Shown one piece after another: positions 25,748 through 34,555 of a stretch of DNA of 59,474 nt. Position 1 is the first letter of the stretch. Every line of letters starts with the position of its first letter. The notes beneath the pieces were generated by a model. It was not told the origin of the DNA. It made no database searches and saw only the letters and a program-made list of their open reading frames with translations. The translations under genes and the position numbers were made by a program. The DNA comes from Micavibrio sp. (GTDB lineage Bacteria; Pseudomonadota; Alphaproteobacteria; Micavibrionales; Micavibrionaceae): contig JAPJQV010000010.1 of NCBI GenBank assembly GCA_030824965.1, positions 1 through 59,474 of the forward strand, given 5' to 3'.

Positions 25748-26510
25748 TTCTCTCAAACTCTTTCGGCACCGTTATTTTGTATTTGTCTATAAATACGCCG
25801 TTTTTTACAAGGCTGCGTGTGCCGGATCCAAGATCAACCTTGGACAGATTAACGAACTCAAGCCATTCGTGTTTGAATTTATCGGCAAGATAGAGGAACA
25901 GCCGCTTGACTTTAACGGAGGAACAATTCTCCAGCAATTCTTGCACGATTTTTGGTCTAAGATCGGACATACCTTCCATCAACTCGTAGCATTCATAGAA
26001 TTCCTGATGCTGGGGCGCAAGATACAGGCATTCCAGCATCGCACGTGCCACGCCAGATACCTTGACGTTAAAGCCCGGACGCTCCAGATCGACAAGCCCC
26101 ATATCGGCAGGAAGAAAAGACGTCGCATAATAATCTATGCGTGTTCCCCAATCACGGTTGCGGAACCACATCGGCAGTTTTTCTTTGGCACCGCCAAAAA
26201 GGATAGTGCGTCCACCAGTAAAATCAACATAATGGCCTCGGCCCGTTAATGACAGCGCTGTGCGCCCGCCGATATGTGCTGATAGCCCCGCCTGTGTCTG
26301 TAGGGCATATAGCCCACCGAAATAATCCACTTTGTCGCCGGCGCGGATAGCAGCACCAGTGCCAAGCGAGGTCAGCCAGTGACTTTTCTTATAGTATTTC
26401 TGCAGATCGAGGCTGTAGCCTTGGGAGGTTAGCCATGAGGACAACAAGACTGTTCCAGGCGGACAAGACTGCAATATTTTATTTATTTTTGTTTCCTTAT
26501 TGGTAGTCAT
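25728..26510 (-). CDS. abiEi: AbiEi-type antitoxin with winged helix
   Basis: This 260-residue antitoxin has an N-terminal winged-helix part (INKILQSCPPGTVLLSSWLTSQGYSLDLQKYYKKSHWLTSLGTGA) and the C-terminal AbiEi domain with GGRTALSLTGRGHYVDF and VARAMLECLYLAPQHQEFYECYELM. AbiEi proteins neutralise AbiEii at the expression level and repress their own promoter. The ATG at 26510 is preferred over an in-frame start at 26597. It gives the family-typical N-terminus, and it lies inside an inverted repeat (26501-26517) that is repeated upstream at 26573-26589, as expected for an autoregulated operator. Confidence 0.88.
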   Translation of the reverse strand: MTTNKETKINKILQSCPPGTVLLSSWLTSQGYSLDLQKYYKKSHWLTSLGTGAAIRAGDKVDYFGGLYALQTQAGLSAHIGGRTALSLTGRGHYVDFTGGRTILFGGAKEKLPMWFRNRDWGTRIDYYATSFLPADMGLVDLERPGFNVKVSGVARAMLECLYLAPQHQEFYECYELMEGMSDLRPKIVQELLENCSSVKVKRLFLYLADKFKHEWLEFVNLSKVDLGSGTRSLVKNGVFIDKYKITVPKEFERNEQPEI

Positions 26511-26589
26511 ACTACCAATATACAGATTATAATAAACAAAAACAAGATATATGTTTATTAGATTGCCTGAACTGGTAGCCATACTACCA
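26501..26589 (-). promoter_or_regulatory. Duplicated AbiEi operator
   Basis: Two inverted repeats share the pattern TGGTAG-N5-CTACCA. The first, 26501-26517, spans the AbiEi start codon; the second, 26573-26589, lies 72 bases upstream. The sequence to the right of each is also similar (ATATACAGATTATAATAAAC versus TTATACAAATTAAAATAAAC), so the whole operator-promoter block seems duplicated. AbiEi antitoxins are known to bind two inverted repeats in their own promoters. Site one would cover the start codon as DNA or RNA. Confidence 0.7.
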
Positions 26590-26906
26590 TTATACAAATT
26601 AAAATAAACAATAAAAATTAAACTATTTAATCTGTAGAAACAGAATAGGTTGCAAACATGGTTATCGACTTAACGGAAGAGCGCCTCACCTGAGCTGATG
26701 CTAGCCGCTTACAATAACCTTGCTCTTTGCCATGCCGGATTGCACGGAGGGGAGAGCTTCTTTGGTCTCTCTAAAAGGAAAGACCCTATTAAGGACAGGG
26801 GTTCTTGTGCCTACTTCTTGAACGAGTATTTCATGTATGTCGAGCGGCTGAAATGGAATAGGCGTAAAACAAGTAGGGGAGGATGGCTCGTTTTACGCCT
26901 TCCGTT
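26590..26906. other. Intergenic region with an 11-base inverted repeat
   Basis: No gene is supported here. A perfect hairpin pairs AGGCGTAAAAC (26860-26870) with GTTTTACGCCT (26890-26900). It lies just past the stop of the leftward gene ending at 26907, so it may end that transcript, although no T-run follows on the leftward strand. The remaining sequence shows nothing I recognise. Confidence 0.4.
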
Positions 26907-27572
26907 TTATCGCGGCATACTCAGACTCATTATGTCCTCGGGAAAGTCCTCTTTGCGGAAATTCCCCGAATAGCGGGTTTCATGAATATCATCGATAGTA
27001 TAGCCTAAATTGGCCGACACGCGTTTTAAATGTATGACGTATTTGCTGTCTCGAAGGCGTTCTCCGGTATCCGCGTGATAGCCTACATTAGCGGTCAGCA
27101 AAGCATCCCCGTTGCTGCCCCATTGAAGGTCTTCCTTGATGTCCCATTTCATGGGCGGATTCATCCTGAACATGCCTAAGCGCTGTTCTTGCCGTTGTTC
27201 TGCAATATGGATCGCCAGATCACGAAAGCCCGGATACACTCTATCCAGTAACCATTTTTCGGCCAGAAGGGTGGAATAAAAACACTCGGCAAGCTGATGC
27301 ACGTTGAGATTATCGTACTGAAAATCTCTGAGGCGCTGATTGACAAAATTTATGGTGGAAGTGTCGAATATGATGAATTCGGCCTGCCGCAGATTGTCTA
27401 GTGGGTGTTGGGTATCAGCCAGCAATGCAGCTCTGGATTTATAGCCAAAGAACGCCGCCACAAGCTCGTGCGCGTGTGTGGCTTTCAGTTTGAGGCCGAA
27501 ATTGTCGTTGGTGAAGGTACGCAGATTATCCGCGCAAAGTTTCGTGATGTCTTGTTGCATAGCAACCTCCAT
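26907..27572 (-). CDS. Hypothetical protein
   Basis: This 221-residue soluble protein has no signal peptide or membrane segment. Residues about 28-52 (KATHAHELVAAFFGYKSRAALLAD) form a motif of the type H-x-x-E-x-x-A-A-x-x-G-Y-x-S-x-A-A-L that I associate with small domains in accessory genes of mobile elements, though its function is unknown. The rest carries no catalytic signature I recognise. The start at 27572 could instead be the second ATG (MQQDI) 12 bases further in. It stands alone between the AbiE pair and the isochorismatase-like gene. Confidence 0.55.
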   Translation of the reverse strand: MEVAMQQDITKLCADNLRTFTNDNFGLKLKATHAHELVAAFFGYKSRAALLADTQHPLDNLRQAEFIIFDTSTINFVNQRLRDFQYDNLNVHQLAECFYSTLLAEKWLLDRVYPGFRDLAIHIAEQRQEQRLGMFRMNPPMKWDIKEDLQWGSNGDALLTANVGYHADTGERLRDSKYVIHLKRVSANLGYTIDDIHETRYSGNFRKEDFPEDIMSLSMPR

Positions 27573-27898
27573 TTAAACAGCTGGACTTGATTGGTCGTCG
27601 TGAGCGTTTAAACACAACCATGCCAGCGGTTTAACAAAGGTTAGCCGAAGGGCAGGTTTTTAGAGCATCGTCTTTTCGGTCACTCACAACCGGGGCATCG
27701 ATTCCTGCCAAAAGCATATGGCAGAAGATGATGAACTTCAAGTCTGAACATTCAATGAGCTCGATAGACGTTTAAATAGGGTCTGGCTCAATTTGTATTT
27801 CTTAACCTTGTTCGCTTACTATCGCGGAATTACAAGGGGTTTTTACGGGATGGCGTATTATTTTGACATAATAATACGCCATCAGGCATAATGAGCGC
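27573..27898. promoter_or_regulatory. Intergenic region with palindromic promoter before the hydrolase gene
   Basis: The region holds no supported gene. Just before the rightward hydrolase gene, GATGGCGTATTATT (27849-27862) is repeated inverted at 27870-27883, two perfect 14-base arms with a 7-base spacer. A TTGACA -35 element (27863-27868) lies in the spacer and a CATAAT -10 element follows 18 bases later (27887-27892). That would place transcription start at or near the ATG at 27899, so the mRNA may be leaderless. The palindrome would be an operator for an unknown repressor. Confidence 0.6.
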
Positions 27899-28822
27899 AT
27901 GACAAATACGCCCAGATCCACCCCTGCCTTCAATAGCGCCGGAGATTGCGCGTGCGACCGCCATGACACCGCCGCCCTGATAGTGGATGTTCAATTCGGA
28001 TGCATCACCCACATGGACGAACAGGACGCGGAAAACTACCTGACTTCACTGGGAAACCAGATCAGAGACCTTCGGGAACGCGGCATTCCCATCACATGGG
28101 CCGTGATTGATGATCACAAGAACACAAAATTCCACGCCCCCGCAAGCGATAGCGGGCAACTCCGCTCACCCGACGAACTAAACACCATGGGGTTCTATGC
28201 CGTAGCTCCGGACAAAAATCCGGATGAAATACCAAATAAAGCTATCTTTGACCGCTTTCTTATGGGCGACTCCTCCCTTAATATTGAAGGCCACGGCCCG
28301 CGCAAGAACGAAGCCGTCTTCACCAAACCCGCCTTCAACAGCTTTGGAACATCCGAAAGAGATCGCGTGGACGCAAAAATACCTGATGACGCTATGCCTC
28401 GTATACATGCCGAACACGCAAAACTCATTCAACATCTCAAAACCGCGGGCGTGGAAAATCTGGCCATCTTCGGCGCGGTCGGATCGCAATGCTGCCTCGA
28501 AAGCGGTATAGGCGCCGTACAATCAGGCTTTAAACCTTCCCTGATACTGAACGGTGTGGTTTGCTGGCGTTGTGGAGAGGGGCAAAAAAGTCAGCTCGTC
28601 TGGCGCGACGGTTTCGAGTCCCCGCAAGACGCCGACCTCTGGCACAGATCGGAAATCCTTCAGGCACCACGAAAACCGTCACGCGGCTTTTCCCAAGCCG
28701 AAGTCGCCGCAACAAAACAAATCCATCACGGCACCTATCAGGAATTTATCGCCGTGCATGATAACGTGCCGGAAGCACCGGCCCTGACCAGAAACCAACC
28801 GGATGCCCGCCTCCAAATGTGA
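27899..28822 (+). CDS. Isochorismatase-fold hydrolase
   Basis: This 307-residue protein has the isochorismatase/nicotinamidase signature. The catalytic aspartate is in ALIVDVQFGC, the lysine in FTKPAFNSFG, and the nucleophile cysteine in the NLAIFGAVGSQCCLESGIGAVQSGF loop. The core ends near residue 220; the C-terminal 80 residues (SRGFSQAEVAATKQIHHGTYQEF) have no recognised domain. It is GC-richer than its surroundings, suggesting separate acquisition. There is no ribosome binding site, and the promoter appears to start transcription at the ATG. It is a second member of this fold in the window and only distantly similar to the one at 14220. Confidence 0.7.
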   Translation: MTNTPRSTPAFNSAGDCACDRHDTAALIVDVQFGCITHMDEQDAENYLTSLGNQIRDLRERGIPITWAVIDDHKNTKFHAPASDSGQLRSPDELNTMGFYAVAPDKNPDEIPNKAIFDRFLMGDSSLNIEGHGPRKNEAVFTKPAFNSFGTSERDRVDAKIPDDAMPRIHAEHAKLIQHLKTAGVENLAIFGAVGSQCCLESGIGAVQSGFKPSLILNGVVCWRCGEGQKSQLVWRDGFESPQDADLWHRSEILQAPRKPSRGFSQAEVAATKQIHHGTYQEFIAVHDNVPEAPALTRNQPDARLQM

Positions 28823-28903
28823 TAATATAGATTATGGGAAATTATTCCTATATTTATAATTTTAGAAATTACTCTCATAGATCCAACTTGGCAAGTACAT
28901 ATT

Positions 28904-29314
28904 TCACAGTCCAGGTTCAGTTGGTTTTGGTGGATGTGCGGTCGTCACAAAAGGCATTTCTTTTATCAAAGACGACAATGCTAATTTTGACGCGGTGTCT
29001 TCTATGTAAGGTAATATCTCAAGCAATATATATAAGCGAGGCGTTTTTACAGGCTGATAATTACTTCGGAATTCGCCCGTCTGCGGGCCTGCAGCCGGTT
29101 CAGTTAAAGGCGCTATGCCGTCCATTATTTGAGTACCGACATCTATAATGAATTGTTCCAAATTTTCAGCAAGCCCGGAATGCCCGGCTTTCTTCAGGTT
29201 GGCTAGAATGATTTCCAGGTCCGGTGTCGCTTGGGCAATATGGTAGAGATAAATTTCTTCTACGTCCCAGTGTAGTTCTTCTGCAAGTTTATGGTTTTCT
29301 TCAGAATATTGCAT
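28904..29314 (-). CDS. Hypothetical protein
   Basis: This 136-residue acidic, helical protein (EENHKLAEELHWDVEEIYLYHIAQATPDLEIILANLKKAG) has no recognised domain, signal peptide or membrane segment. The reverse strand is partly open, but this frame has the better protein-like composition. The ribosome binding site is weak. It lies downstream of the PhnA-like and YjgR-like genes on the same strand and could be part of that unit. Confidence 0.45.
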   Translation of the reverse strand: MQYSEENHKLAEELHWDVEEIYLYHIAQATPDLEIILANLKKAGHSGLAENLEQFIIDVGTQIMDGIAPLTEPAAGPQTGEFRSNYQPVKTPRLYILLEILPYIEDTASKLALSSLIKEMPFVTTAHPPKPTEPGL

Positions 29315-29398
29315 GGCTCATTACACAGGATGAAAGCCTGAGGTTTCAAATAATAAGAATGGATGCAAGAAGGTAATCTGCGATAGCTTGGGATCTAT

Positions 29399-29755
29399 CT
29401 AATCGCTAACTTTTCTTACAAATTCGGATTTCAATCCCATCGGGCCGATTCCGGGGATTTTGCAATCGATATCGTGATCTCCATCGACCAGGCGAATATT
29501 CTTCACTTTCGTTCCAACTTTTACAACGTCCGACGAACCCTTTATTTTCAGACCCTTGATAACTGTTACGCTATCGCCGTCCTTGAGTTCCGTTCCGTTG
29601 GCATCGCACACAATCTTGAGATCACCACTGGCATCACCGTCGCCGGATGAATCCGCTGCCGACCATTCATGGCCGCATTCCGGGCAGACGAACTGGAAAC
29701 GGTCTTCATAGGCATAAGCCGACTGGCATTTGGGGCAAGGTGGGATTTCACTCAT
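29399..29755 (-). CDS. PhnA/YjdM-type zinc-ribbon protein
   Basis: This 118-residue protein of the PhnA (YjdM) family has an N-terminal zinc ribbon with four cysteines (CPKCQSAYAYEDRFQFVCPECGHEW) and a C-terminal SH3-like barrel (VCDANGTELKDGDSVTVIKGLKIKG). Despite its name, the family's role in phosphonate use is not established. The ATG at 29755 is used because it gives the conserved MSEIPPCPKC start. It lies 48 bases downstream of the YjgR-like ATPase gene, probably co-transcribed. Confidence 0.88.
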   Translation of the reverse strand: MSEIPPCPKCQSAYAYEDRFQFVCPECGHEWSAADSSGDGDASGDLKIVCDANGTELKDGDSVTVIKGLKIKGSSDVVKVGTKVKNIRLVDGDHDIDCKIPGIGPMGLKSEFVRKVSD

Positions 29756-29802
29756 ATTTGACTCGTTCTTTGCAAAGGAAAGCAATCTGTAACAAACGGA
29801 TC

Positions 29803-31359
29803 TTATTTCAGCAAGGCGCCCATCAACCCGCGCATGATTTCCCGGCCAAGCGTTCCGCCAGCTGAGCGCATTGCGCTTTTAGCGACGGCAGTGCTGATGC
29901 TGTCTGGCTTACGGCCTCGCGTCGCCGGTTTCCTGGTCGCTGAACGAATGGCCGAGGAGACAGCGGCCCTGCCCGCGCTACTGGCGGCGGCTGTGACAAC
30001 TGTTGCGGCAACGGTTCCCCAGATGCTCCCTGACGTTAGAGCCGGTGCGGATTTTTCCGGTGGTGTATTATTTTCTCCGTTTATACGGCCGGACAGGATT
30101 TCAGCAGCGGATTCCCGGTTAATCGGCGTATCATAAAGGCCTGCGAACGGGCTTTGCGCGATCGCCGTCTTGCGTTGTTCTGGCGTAATGGCACCAATGC
30201 CTGATATTGGTGGGCGGATTAAAGCACGTTCGACGATGGTTGGCGTTCCCTTGGCGTCCAGCACGGATACCAGAGCCTCGCCTACGCCAAGTTCGGTAAT
30301 GGCGTCTTCGGTCTTGAAAGCAGGATTGACACGAAATGTCTGCGCGGCGGCGCGCACGCCTTTTTGATCCTGTGGCGTAAAAGCGCGGAGCGCATGCTGG
30401 ACGCGGTTGGAGAGTTGCCCAAGCACATCGACCGGAATATCTGCCGGATTCTGGGTTATAAAATACACCCCTACCCCTTTCGAACGAATAAGTCGAACTA
30501 GTTGTTCGATTTTTTCAAGCAGGGTTTTGGGAGCATCGTTGAACAGCAGATGCGCTTCATCGAAAAAGAAAACCAGCTTCGGCTTGTCGAGATCGCCGAC
30601 TTCCGGAAGATCCTCGAAAAGCTCGCTCAGGAGCCAAAGCATGAACATGGCATAAAGGCGCGGCGATCCCATAAGTCTATCCGCCGCCAGGATATTCACT
30701 GCGCCGCAGCCGTTTGGTGCGATCTTCATAAAATTTGCGATTTCCAGTGCGGGTTCGCCAAATAATTTCTTGCCGCCCTGTTGCTCGAACGTCAGGAGCG
30801 CGCGCTGAATAGCAGCGACCGACGTAGCCCCGACATTGCCGAATTTTGCGGAATAAGCGGCGGCGTTTTCGCTGACATGGACGAGCATGGCGCGCAAATC
30901 GTCAAGATCGAGCAATAATAGCCCTTCCGAGTCCGCAGCGGCGAATACGACGTTGAGCACGCCTTCCTGCACATCATTAAGCTGTAGCAATTGCGAGAGC
31001 AGCAGCGGACCCATTTCAGAGATTGTCGTGCGGACCGGATGCCCCTGCTCTCCGAAGATATCCCAGAATATCGCGGGAAAGGCCTGATAATCGAGAGAGA
31101 AGCCGATTTCTTCCGCTCGGGCGACGAGCGGCTTCTTGTCTGTTCCGGCTTGTGACAGCCCGGCAAGATCACCCTTGATATCGGCGATGAACACCGGTAC
31201 GCCCGCCAGCGAGAAACCTTCGGCCAGCCCTTGCAGGGTCAAGGTTTTACCCGTTCCGGTCGCGCCCGCGATCAGTCCGTGGCGGTTTGCGTATTTAAGC
31301 AATAGGGATATGGGTGAAGTGCCTTTGCCGATATATATGCCGTTGTCTGCTACAATCAT
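29803..31359 (-). CDS. HerA/YjgR-type ATPase (DUF853)
   Basis: This 518-residue P-loop ATPase is of the YjgR/HerA helicase-like group. Its N-terminal IYIGKGTSPISLLLKYANRHGL leads into Walker A (IAGATGTGKTLTLQGLAEGFS), followed by VFIADIKGDLAGLSQ, Walker B (KLVFFFDEAHLLFNDAP) and the GVYFITQNPADIPVDVLGQLSNR arginine region. Related HerA enzymes pump DNA with NurA nucleases, but no nuclease gene is adjacent. An AAAGGA ribosome binding site precedes the ATG. The alanine-rich C-terminus (about 440-500) may bind membrane or be disordered. Confidence 0.85.
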   Translation of the reverse strand: MIVADNGIYIGKGTSPISLLLKYANRHGLIAGATGTGKTLTLQGLAEGFSLAGVPVFIADIKGDLAGLSQAGTDKKPLVARAEEIGFSLDYQAFPAIFWDIFGEQGHPVRTTISEMGPLLLSQLLQLNDVQEGVLNVVFAAADSEGLLLLDLDDLRAMLVHVSENAAAYSAKFGNVGATSVAAIQRALLTFEQQGGKKLFGEPALEIANFMKIAPNGCGAVNILAADRLMGSPRLYAMFMLWLLSELFEDLPEVGDLDKPKLVFFFDEAHLLFNDAPKTLLEKIEQLVRLIRSKGVGVYFITQNPADIPVDVLGQLSNRVQHALRAFTPQDQKGVRAAAQTFRVNPAFKTEDAITELGVGEALVSVLDAKGTPTIVERALIRPPISGIGAITPEQRKTAIAQSPFAGLYDTPINRESAAEILSGRINGENNTPPEKSAPALTSGSIWGTVAATVVTAAASSAGRAAVSSAIRSATRKPATRGRKPDSISTAVAKSAMRSAGGTLGREIMRGLMGALLK

Positions 31360-31523
31360 AAAATTCGTCCTTTCAGGAATTTTATTTTAAACCAGAGCAG
31401 GTGGGATTTTCTATAGGCTTTTTTGATCTGTCTGCATATTCGTGCTTGAACTGCAATGCTGAAAGACAATTCTCAATCACACTACTAGATGAATGATTCC
31501 TCTTTAACCGGAATACTGCATTA

Positions 31524-32753
31524 TTACTCTGGGCCGCGGTCTACAAATACGTATAAATTTGCTTTTCCTATTTGCACTCTCATTTCATTATTTGGTTCAG
31601 GACGCTTAATTTCAAGCAGAGGATCATTTATCTTATCGCCATCAATTTTAACAGCTTGCCCATGTATGAGCCTGCGAATCTCTCCCTTTGATAATTCTGG
31701 CCTGATGTTTCTGCATATATCAACGATTCCTATTTTCGCTTTTTCTCCAAATATTTTGGATATATTGAGAGGGATATAACTTCTCGCGTTGTGATCTTTG
31801 TTTTGAAATTGATTGTAGAAAAATAAATCGGCATTCTTAGCCGCCTCCTCACCATGATATTGCTCTACAATATTTGCAGCTAATCTCTTTTTAATGCCCA
31901 TGGGATTGTCACCTGCTGCAAGAGATTTTAGCAAATGATCAATAACACTCGGTTCAAAGTTTGAGGCCAGCATAAGATAGTTTTGTATTAAATTATCTGG
32001 CAAAGACATGATTTTTCCATACATATCATTGGGTGTATCGGTTAATCCAACATAATTATTCTTTGATTTACTCATTTTTTCTATGCCATCAAGACCAACA
32101 AGCAGAGGCATACCAACAACGACCTGTTCATCGCGGCCATAGATTGATTGGAGAGATCTTCCAATTTGACAGTTAAAGAGCTGATCTGTTCCGCCAATTT
32201 CAAAATCAGCATCTATTATCACCGAGTCATAGCCCTGCATTAACGGATATAGTAATTCGTGCATGTGAATTGGTACATTCGCCTTAGACCTGTTGTTAAA
32301 ATCACTTCTTTGCATAATTTGAGCTAGCGTAGCTTTTGACATGAGATCCACAACATCGGCAAATCCCATCTTGTCCAGCCATTCAGAATTATATTTGATG
32401 GTTATTTTTTCTATATCTAGAACTTTTGAAAGTTGTTCAATATAAGTTTGAGCATTTTCGGCTACTTTTTCAGCTGAGAGTGGCGGTCGCAAGCTATTAC
32501 GGCCTGTGGGATCGCCAATCCGGGCTGTGAAATCGCCGATTATTACTATGATCTCGCAGCCTTGCCGTTGAAAATCTCTTAGTTTTCTGAGAACTACCGC
32601 ATGTCCTAAGTGTAAGTCAGGCGCTGTGGGATCGAACCCAAGTTTTACAACGGGAGTCTTTCCAGCTTTTTTTAGCTCATTAATTTTACTGCCTATCCCA
32701 TTAGGAGGAATGGTTATTTCAATGTTTTTCTCGAGAAGGGATTTATCTTCCAT
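31524..32753 (-). CDS. tyrS: Tyrosyl-tRNA synthetase (accessory copy)
   Basis: This class I synthetase charges tRNA(Tyr). Both class motifs are intact: HLGH in DPTAPDLHLGHAVVLRKL, and KMSKS in GIEKMSKSKNNYVG. The tyrosine pocket motif GGTDQLFNCQIGR and a C-terminal S4-like RNA-binding part (RPELSKGEIRRLIHGQAVKIDGD) are also present. It is of the TyrZ-like subgroup. The ATG at 32753 follows AAAGGC; an in-frame ATG at 32783 that overlaps the kinase stop is possible. As the last gene of an AT-rich operon of sugar and PLP enzymes, it is probably not the housekeeping enzyme. It may instead confer self-resistance to a TyrRS inhibitor or supply Tyr-tRNA for a tRNA-dependent step. Confidence 0.9.
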   Translation of the reverse strand: MEDKSLLEKNIEITIPPNGIGSKINELKKAGKTPVVKLGFDPTAPDLHLGHAVVLRKLRDFQRQGCEIIVIIGDFTARIGDPTGRNSLRPPLSAEKVAENAQTYIEQLSKVLDIEKITIKYNSEWLDKMGFADVVDLMSKATLAQIMQRSDFNNRSKANVPIHMHELLYPLMQGYDSVIIDADFEIGGTDQLFNCQIGRSLQSIYGRDEQVVVGMPLLVGLDGIEKMSKSKNNYVGLTDTPNDMYGKIMSLPDNLIQNYLMLASNFEPSVIDHLLKSLAAGDNPMGIKKRLAANIVEQYHGEEAAKNADLFFYNQFQNKDHNARSYIPLNISKIFGEKAKIGIVDICRNIRPELSKGEIRRLIHGQAVKIDGDKINDPLLEIKRPEPNNEMRVQIGKANLYVFVDRGPE

Positions 32754-32772
32754 TTTAGTGCCTTTCTGAAAT

Positions 32773-33831
32773 TTAATGTTCATAATTCAGTAAAAAGTTA
32801 TTTTGGATTGCCGTTGAGACAGGCACGAAATCTAAATCAACAGATCGGATAGGGACTTCTGCAACCAGCCGATGTAAATCCAACCAGATTTTTTTAAAAT
32901 ACTCCTCGAATCCAGCCCGAGGATAGTAAGATGCTCCTATCTGGGGCATCGGACCCGCGTCTATCAGGAACCAGGTTCCTTTTGAGTCAGACCAGCAAAA
33001 GTTTCCTGGATGGATATCCAGATTAATGCCTTCTTCTTTATATAAAGAGCAAGCCGATAGATAAATATCTTTAACCTGGTTTAATGCATATGGGGCGCTT
33101 CTAAAGTCAGGGCTTCCGAGTAAATCCCAAGCGATCTTACCATCTACAAGGTCTTTTATAATAACGCCGGTATCTTCATCGTATGAAAGAATATCTGGCA
33201 AATATTTTCTAAGCCCTGTTTTTAACGCTGCTTGATTGGCATTGATCTCCTGATGGTTTATAAAATCTTTTGCAGCCAAATTTCTTGGTATTTTAGCCAC
33301 GCTACTGGCCCCATGTTGAACAACATAATTATAAGAACCCTCGCCCAATATAGGAGCTTTTATGACAGGATTTAATTCAATAAGCCTGTATAAATAAGCT
33401 GTACTGAGCTCTGCGATATTCTTAATTTTATTAACTGAAAAATTGTGATCAGATCCATCTAGCTGATGCCATTCATCGAAGGCGTATTGCAACAAAGGGC
33501 ATAATCCATTCCTGACCATCCACATATTAAGTGCATAACTTCTTTGTAGTGGGTGACTTCCTGGATTTATGAGGGACCGCTCTACTTCCAGTAATCTTTC
33601 AATCCAATTAGATTCTGTTATATCTAAACTTGCTGCCTCTTGGAAACATGGCTTTAGACTTTTCGATGACTGAGCAATTAATTGGAATGCGCTCTCAAGC
33701 GAGTTCCCAATTATTCTAGAGTTGTTGCAGCTTGCTGCTGCAAATAGCTTTCCCTGCTCTTCTGTGCTAAGGTAGCCATACAAAGACAATCTTCTAAAAA
33801 TTTCGCTCTCGCTAGGTAAGCAATCTCTCAT
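32773..33831 (-). CDS. Protein-kinase-like phosphotransferase
   Basis: This 352-residue protein has an N-terminal helical part (about 1-155) and a kinase-like C-terminal part. A glycine loop and lysine are seen in ILGEGSYNYVVQHGASSVAKIPRN. A catalytic-loop-like segment (GINLDIHPGNFCWSD) and the metal-binding aspartate in GTWFLIDAGP follow, the pattern of aminoglycoside/choline or small-molecule kinases. The substrate may be a sugar intermediate made by the neighbouring enzymes. The start overlaps the HAD phosphatase stop (ATGA) and the stop overlaps the longest tyrS frame. The kinase call is moderate because the loops are divergent. Confidence 0.6.
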   Translation of the reverse strand: MRDCLPSESEIFRRLSLYGYLSTEEQGKLFAAASCNNSRIIGNSLESAFQLIAQSSKSLKPCFQEAASLDITESNWIERLLEVERSLINPGSHPLQRSYALNMWMVRNGLCPLLQYAFDEWHQLDGSDHNFSVNKIKNIAELSTAYLYRLIELNPVIKAPILGEGSYNYVVQHGASSVAKIPRNLAAKDFINHQEINANQAALKTGLRKYLPDILSYDEDTGVIIKDLVDGKIAWDLLGSPDFRSAPYALNQVKDIYLSACSLYKEEGINLDIHPGNFCWSDSKGTWFLIDAGPMPQIGASYYPRAGFEEYFKKIWLDLHRLVAEVPIRSVDLDFVPVSTAIQNNFLLNYEH

Positions 33832-34547
33832 AGTTGCAACTTTTCCTTAATATTATTAAGGACATCTATGAAGCTATTAAAAGGTATAAAATTAATCTTC
33901 TGATCACTGCAAAATGTCGCAAGTCCCTTCGTCGCGTATATACAGTCTACATACTTGATAACTTCCCTATCGGTGGTCCCATCTCCAGCAAATGCAATTG
34001 GACCGCTTATGGTCATTTTCAGAGATTGTAACGCTTCCGTTTTTGATGGCGCGCTTTCAAAGGAAATATTTTTATTTTCTTTGATCGACCATTTTTTCTC
34101 AGAGAATTCAAGTCTATTGCAAATGATATTAAATGCCAACGGATCGAAGTTGTGAAAGTCATCACAGAAACGAATATTTGAATATCCCATTTGACTTAAT
34201 AAGATCGAGATATAGATATCCCAGCCGCCGCTAATGATAAAAACAGGGATTTCCTTTTCTCTTAGAAAGGAAATGATTTCTAAGAACCCAGGCCTTATGA
34301 TTGAGCTTAAACCATTTAAAAAGAGTTTTATCTCTTCCGGAGACGCCTTGATCATGGAAACGAACTTTTGGTTCATTGTTGAATAATCAATTTCTCCTCT
34401 TAAATGTGATTGTCCAACAGAGTCCCAATCATCATCAGTAAACCGGTGCAAAAGCATGTCGCTTACATCTGAGATGCTGATTGTTCCATCGAAATCAAAG
34501 ACGAAAGCAGATAATTCCTCTCTAAATCTATTTTCTATATTAATCAT
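33828..34547 (-). CDS. HAD-family phosphatase (phosphoserine phosphatase/MtnX-like)
   Basis: This 239-residue hydrolase has all four HAD motifs: the nucleophile in FVFDFDGTIS, the Ser/Thr motif in PVFIISGGWD, a lysine region, and the acidic motif in PIAFAGDGTTDREVI. The helical cap inserted after motif I is of the phosphoserine phosphatase/MtnX type. It presumably removes a phosphate from a pathway intermediate. It starts 9 bases after the SGNH gene and overlaps the kinase-like gene by 4 bases. Confidence 0.8.
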   Translation of the reverse strand: MINIENRFREELSAFVFDFDGTISISDVSDMLLHRFTDDDWDSVGQSHLRGEIDYSTMNQKFVSMIKASPEEIKLFLNGLSSIIRPGFLEIISFLREKEIPVFIISGGWDIYISILLSQMGYSNIRFCDDFHNFDPLAFNIICNRLEFSEKKWSIKENKNISFESAPSKTEALQSLKMTISGPIAFAGDGTTDREVIKYVDCIYATKGLATFCSDQKINFIPFNSFIDVLNNIKEKLQL

Positions 34548-34555
34548 CGGCTTAC

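Noticed and set aside
28834..29148. Plus-strand 104-codon frame
   Set aside because: It lies opposite the 136-residue leftward gene and has no ribosome binding site; the leftward frame is more protein-like.
32620..32650. tRNA T-loop-like sequence (GGATCGAACCC)
   Set aside because: It lies inside the tyrS coding region, encoding the conserved GFDPTAP motif, and no cloverleaf can be drawn around it.
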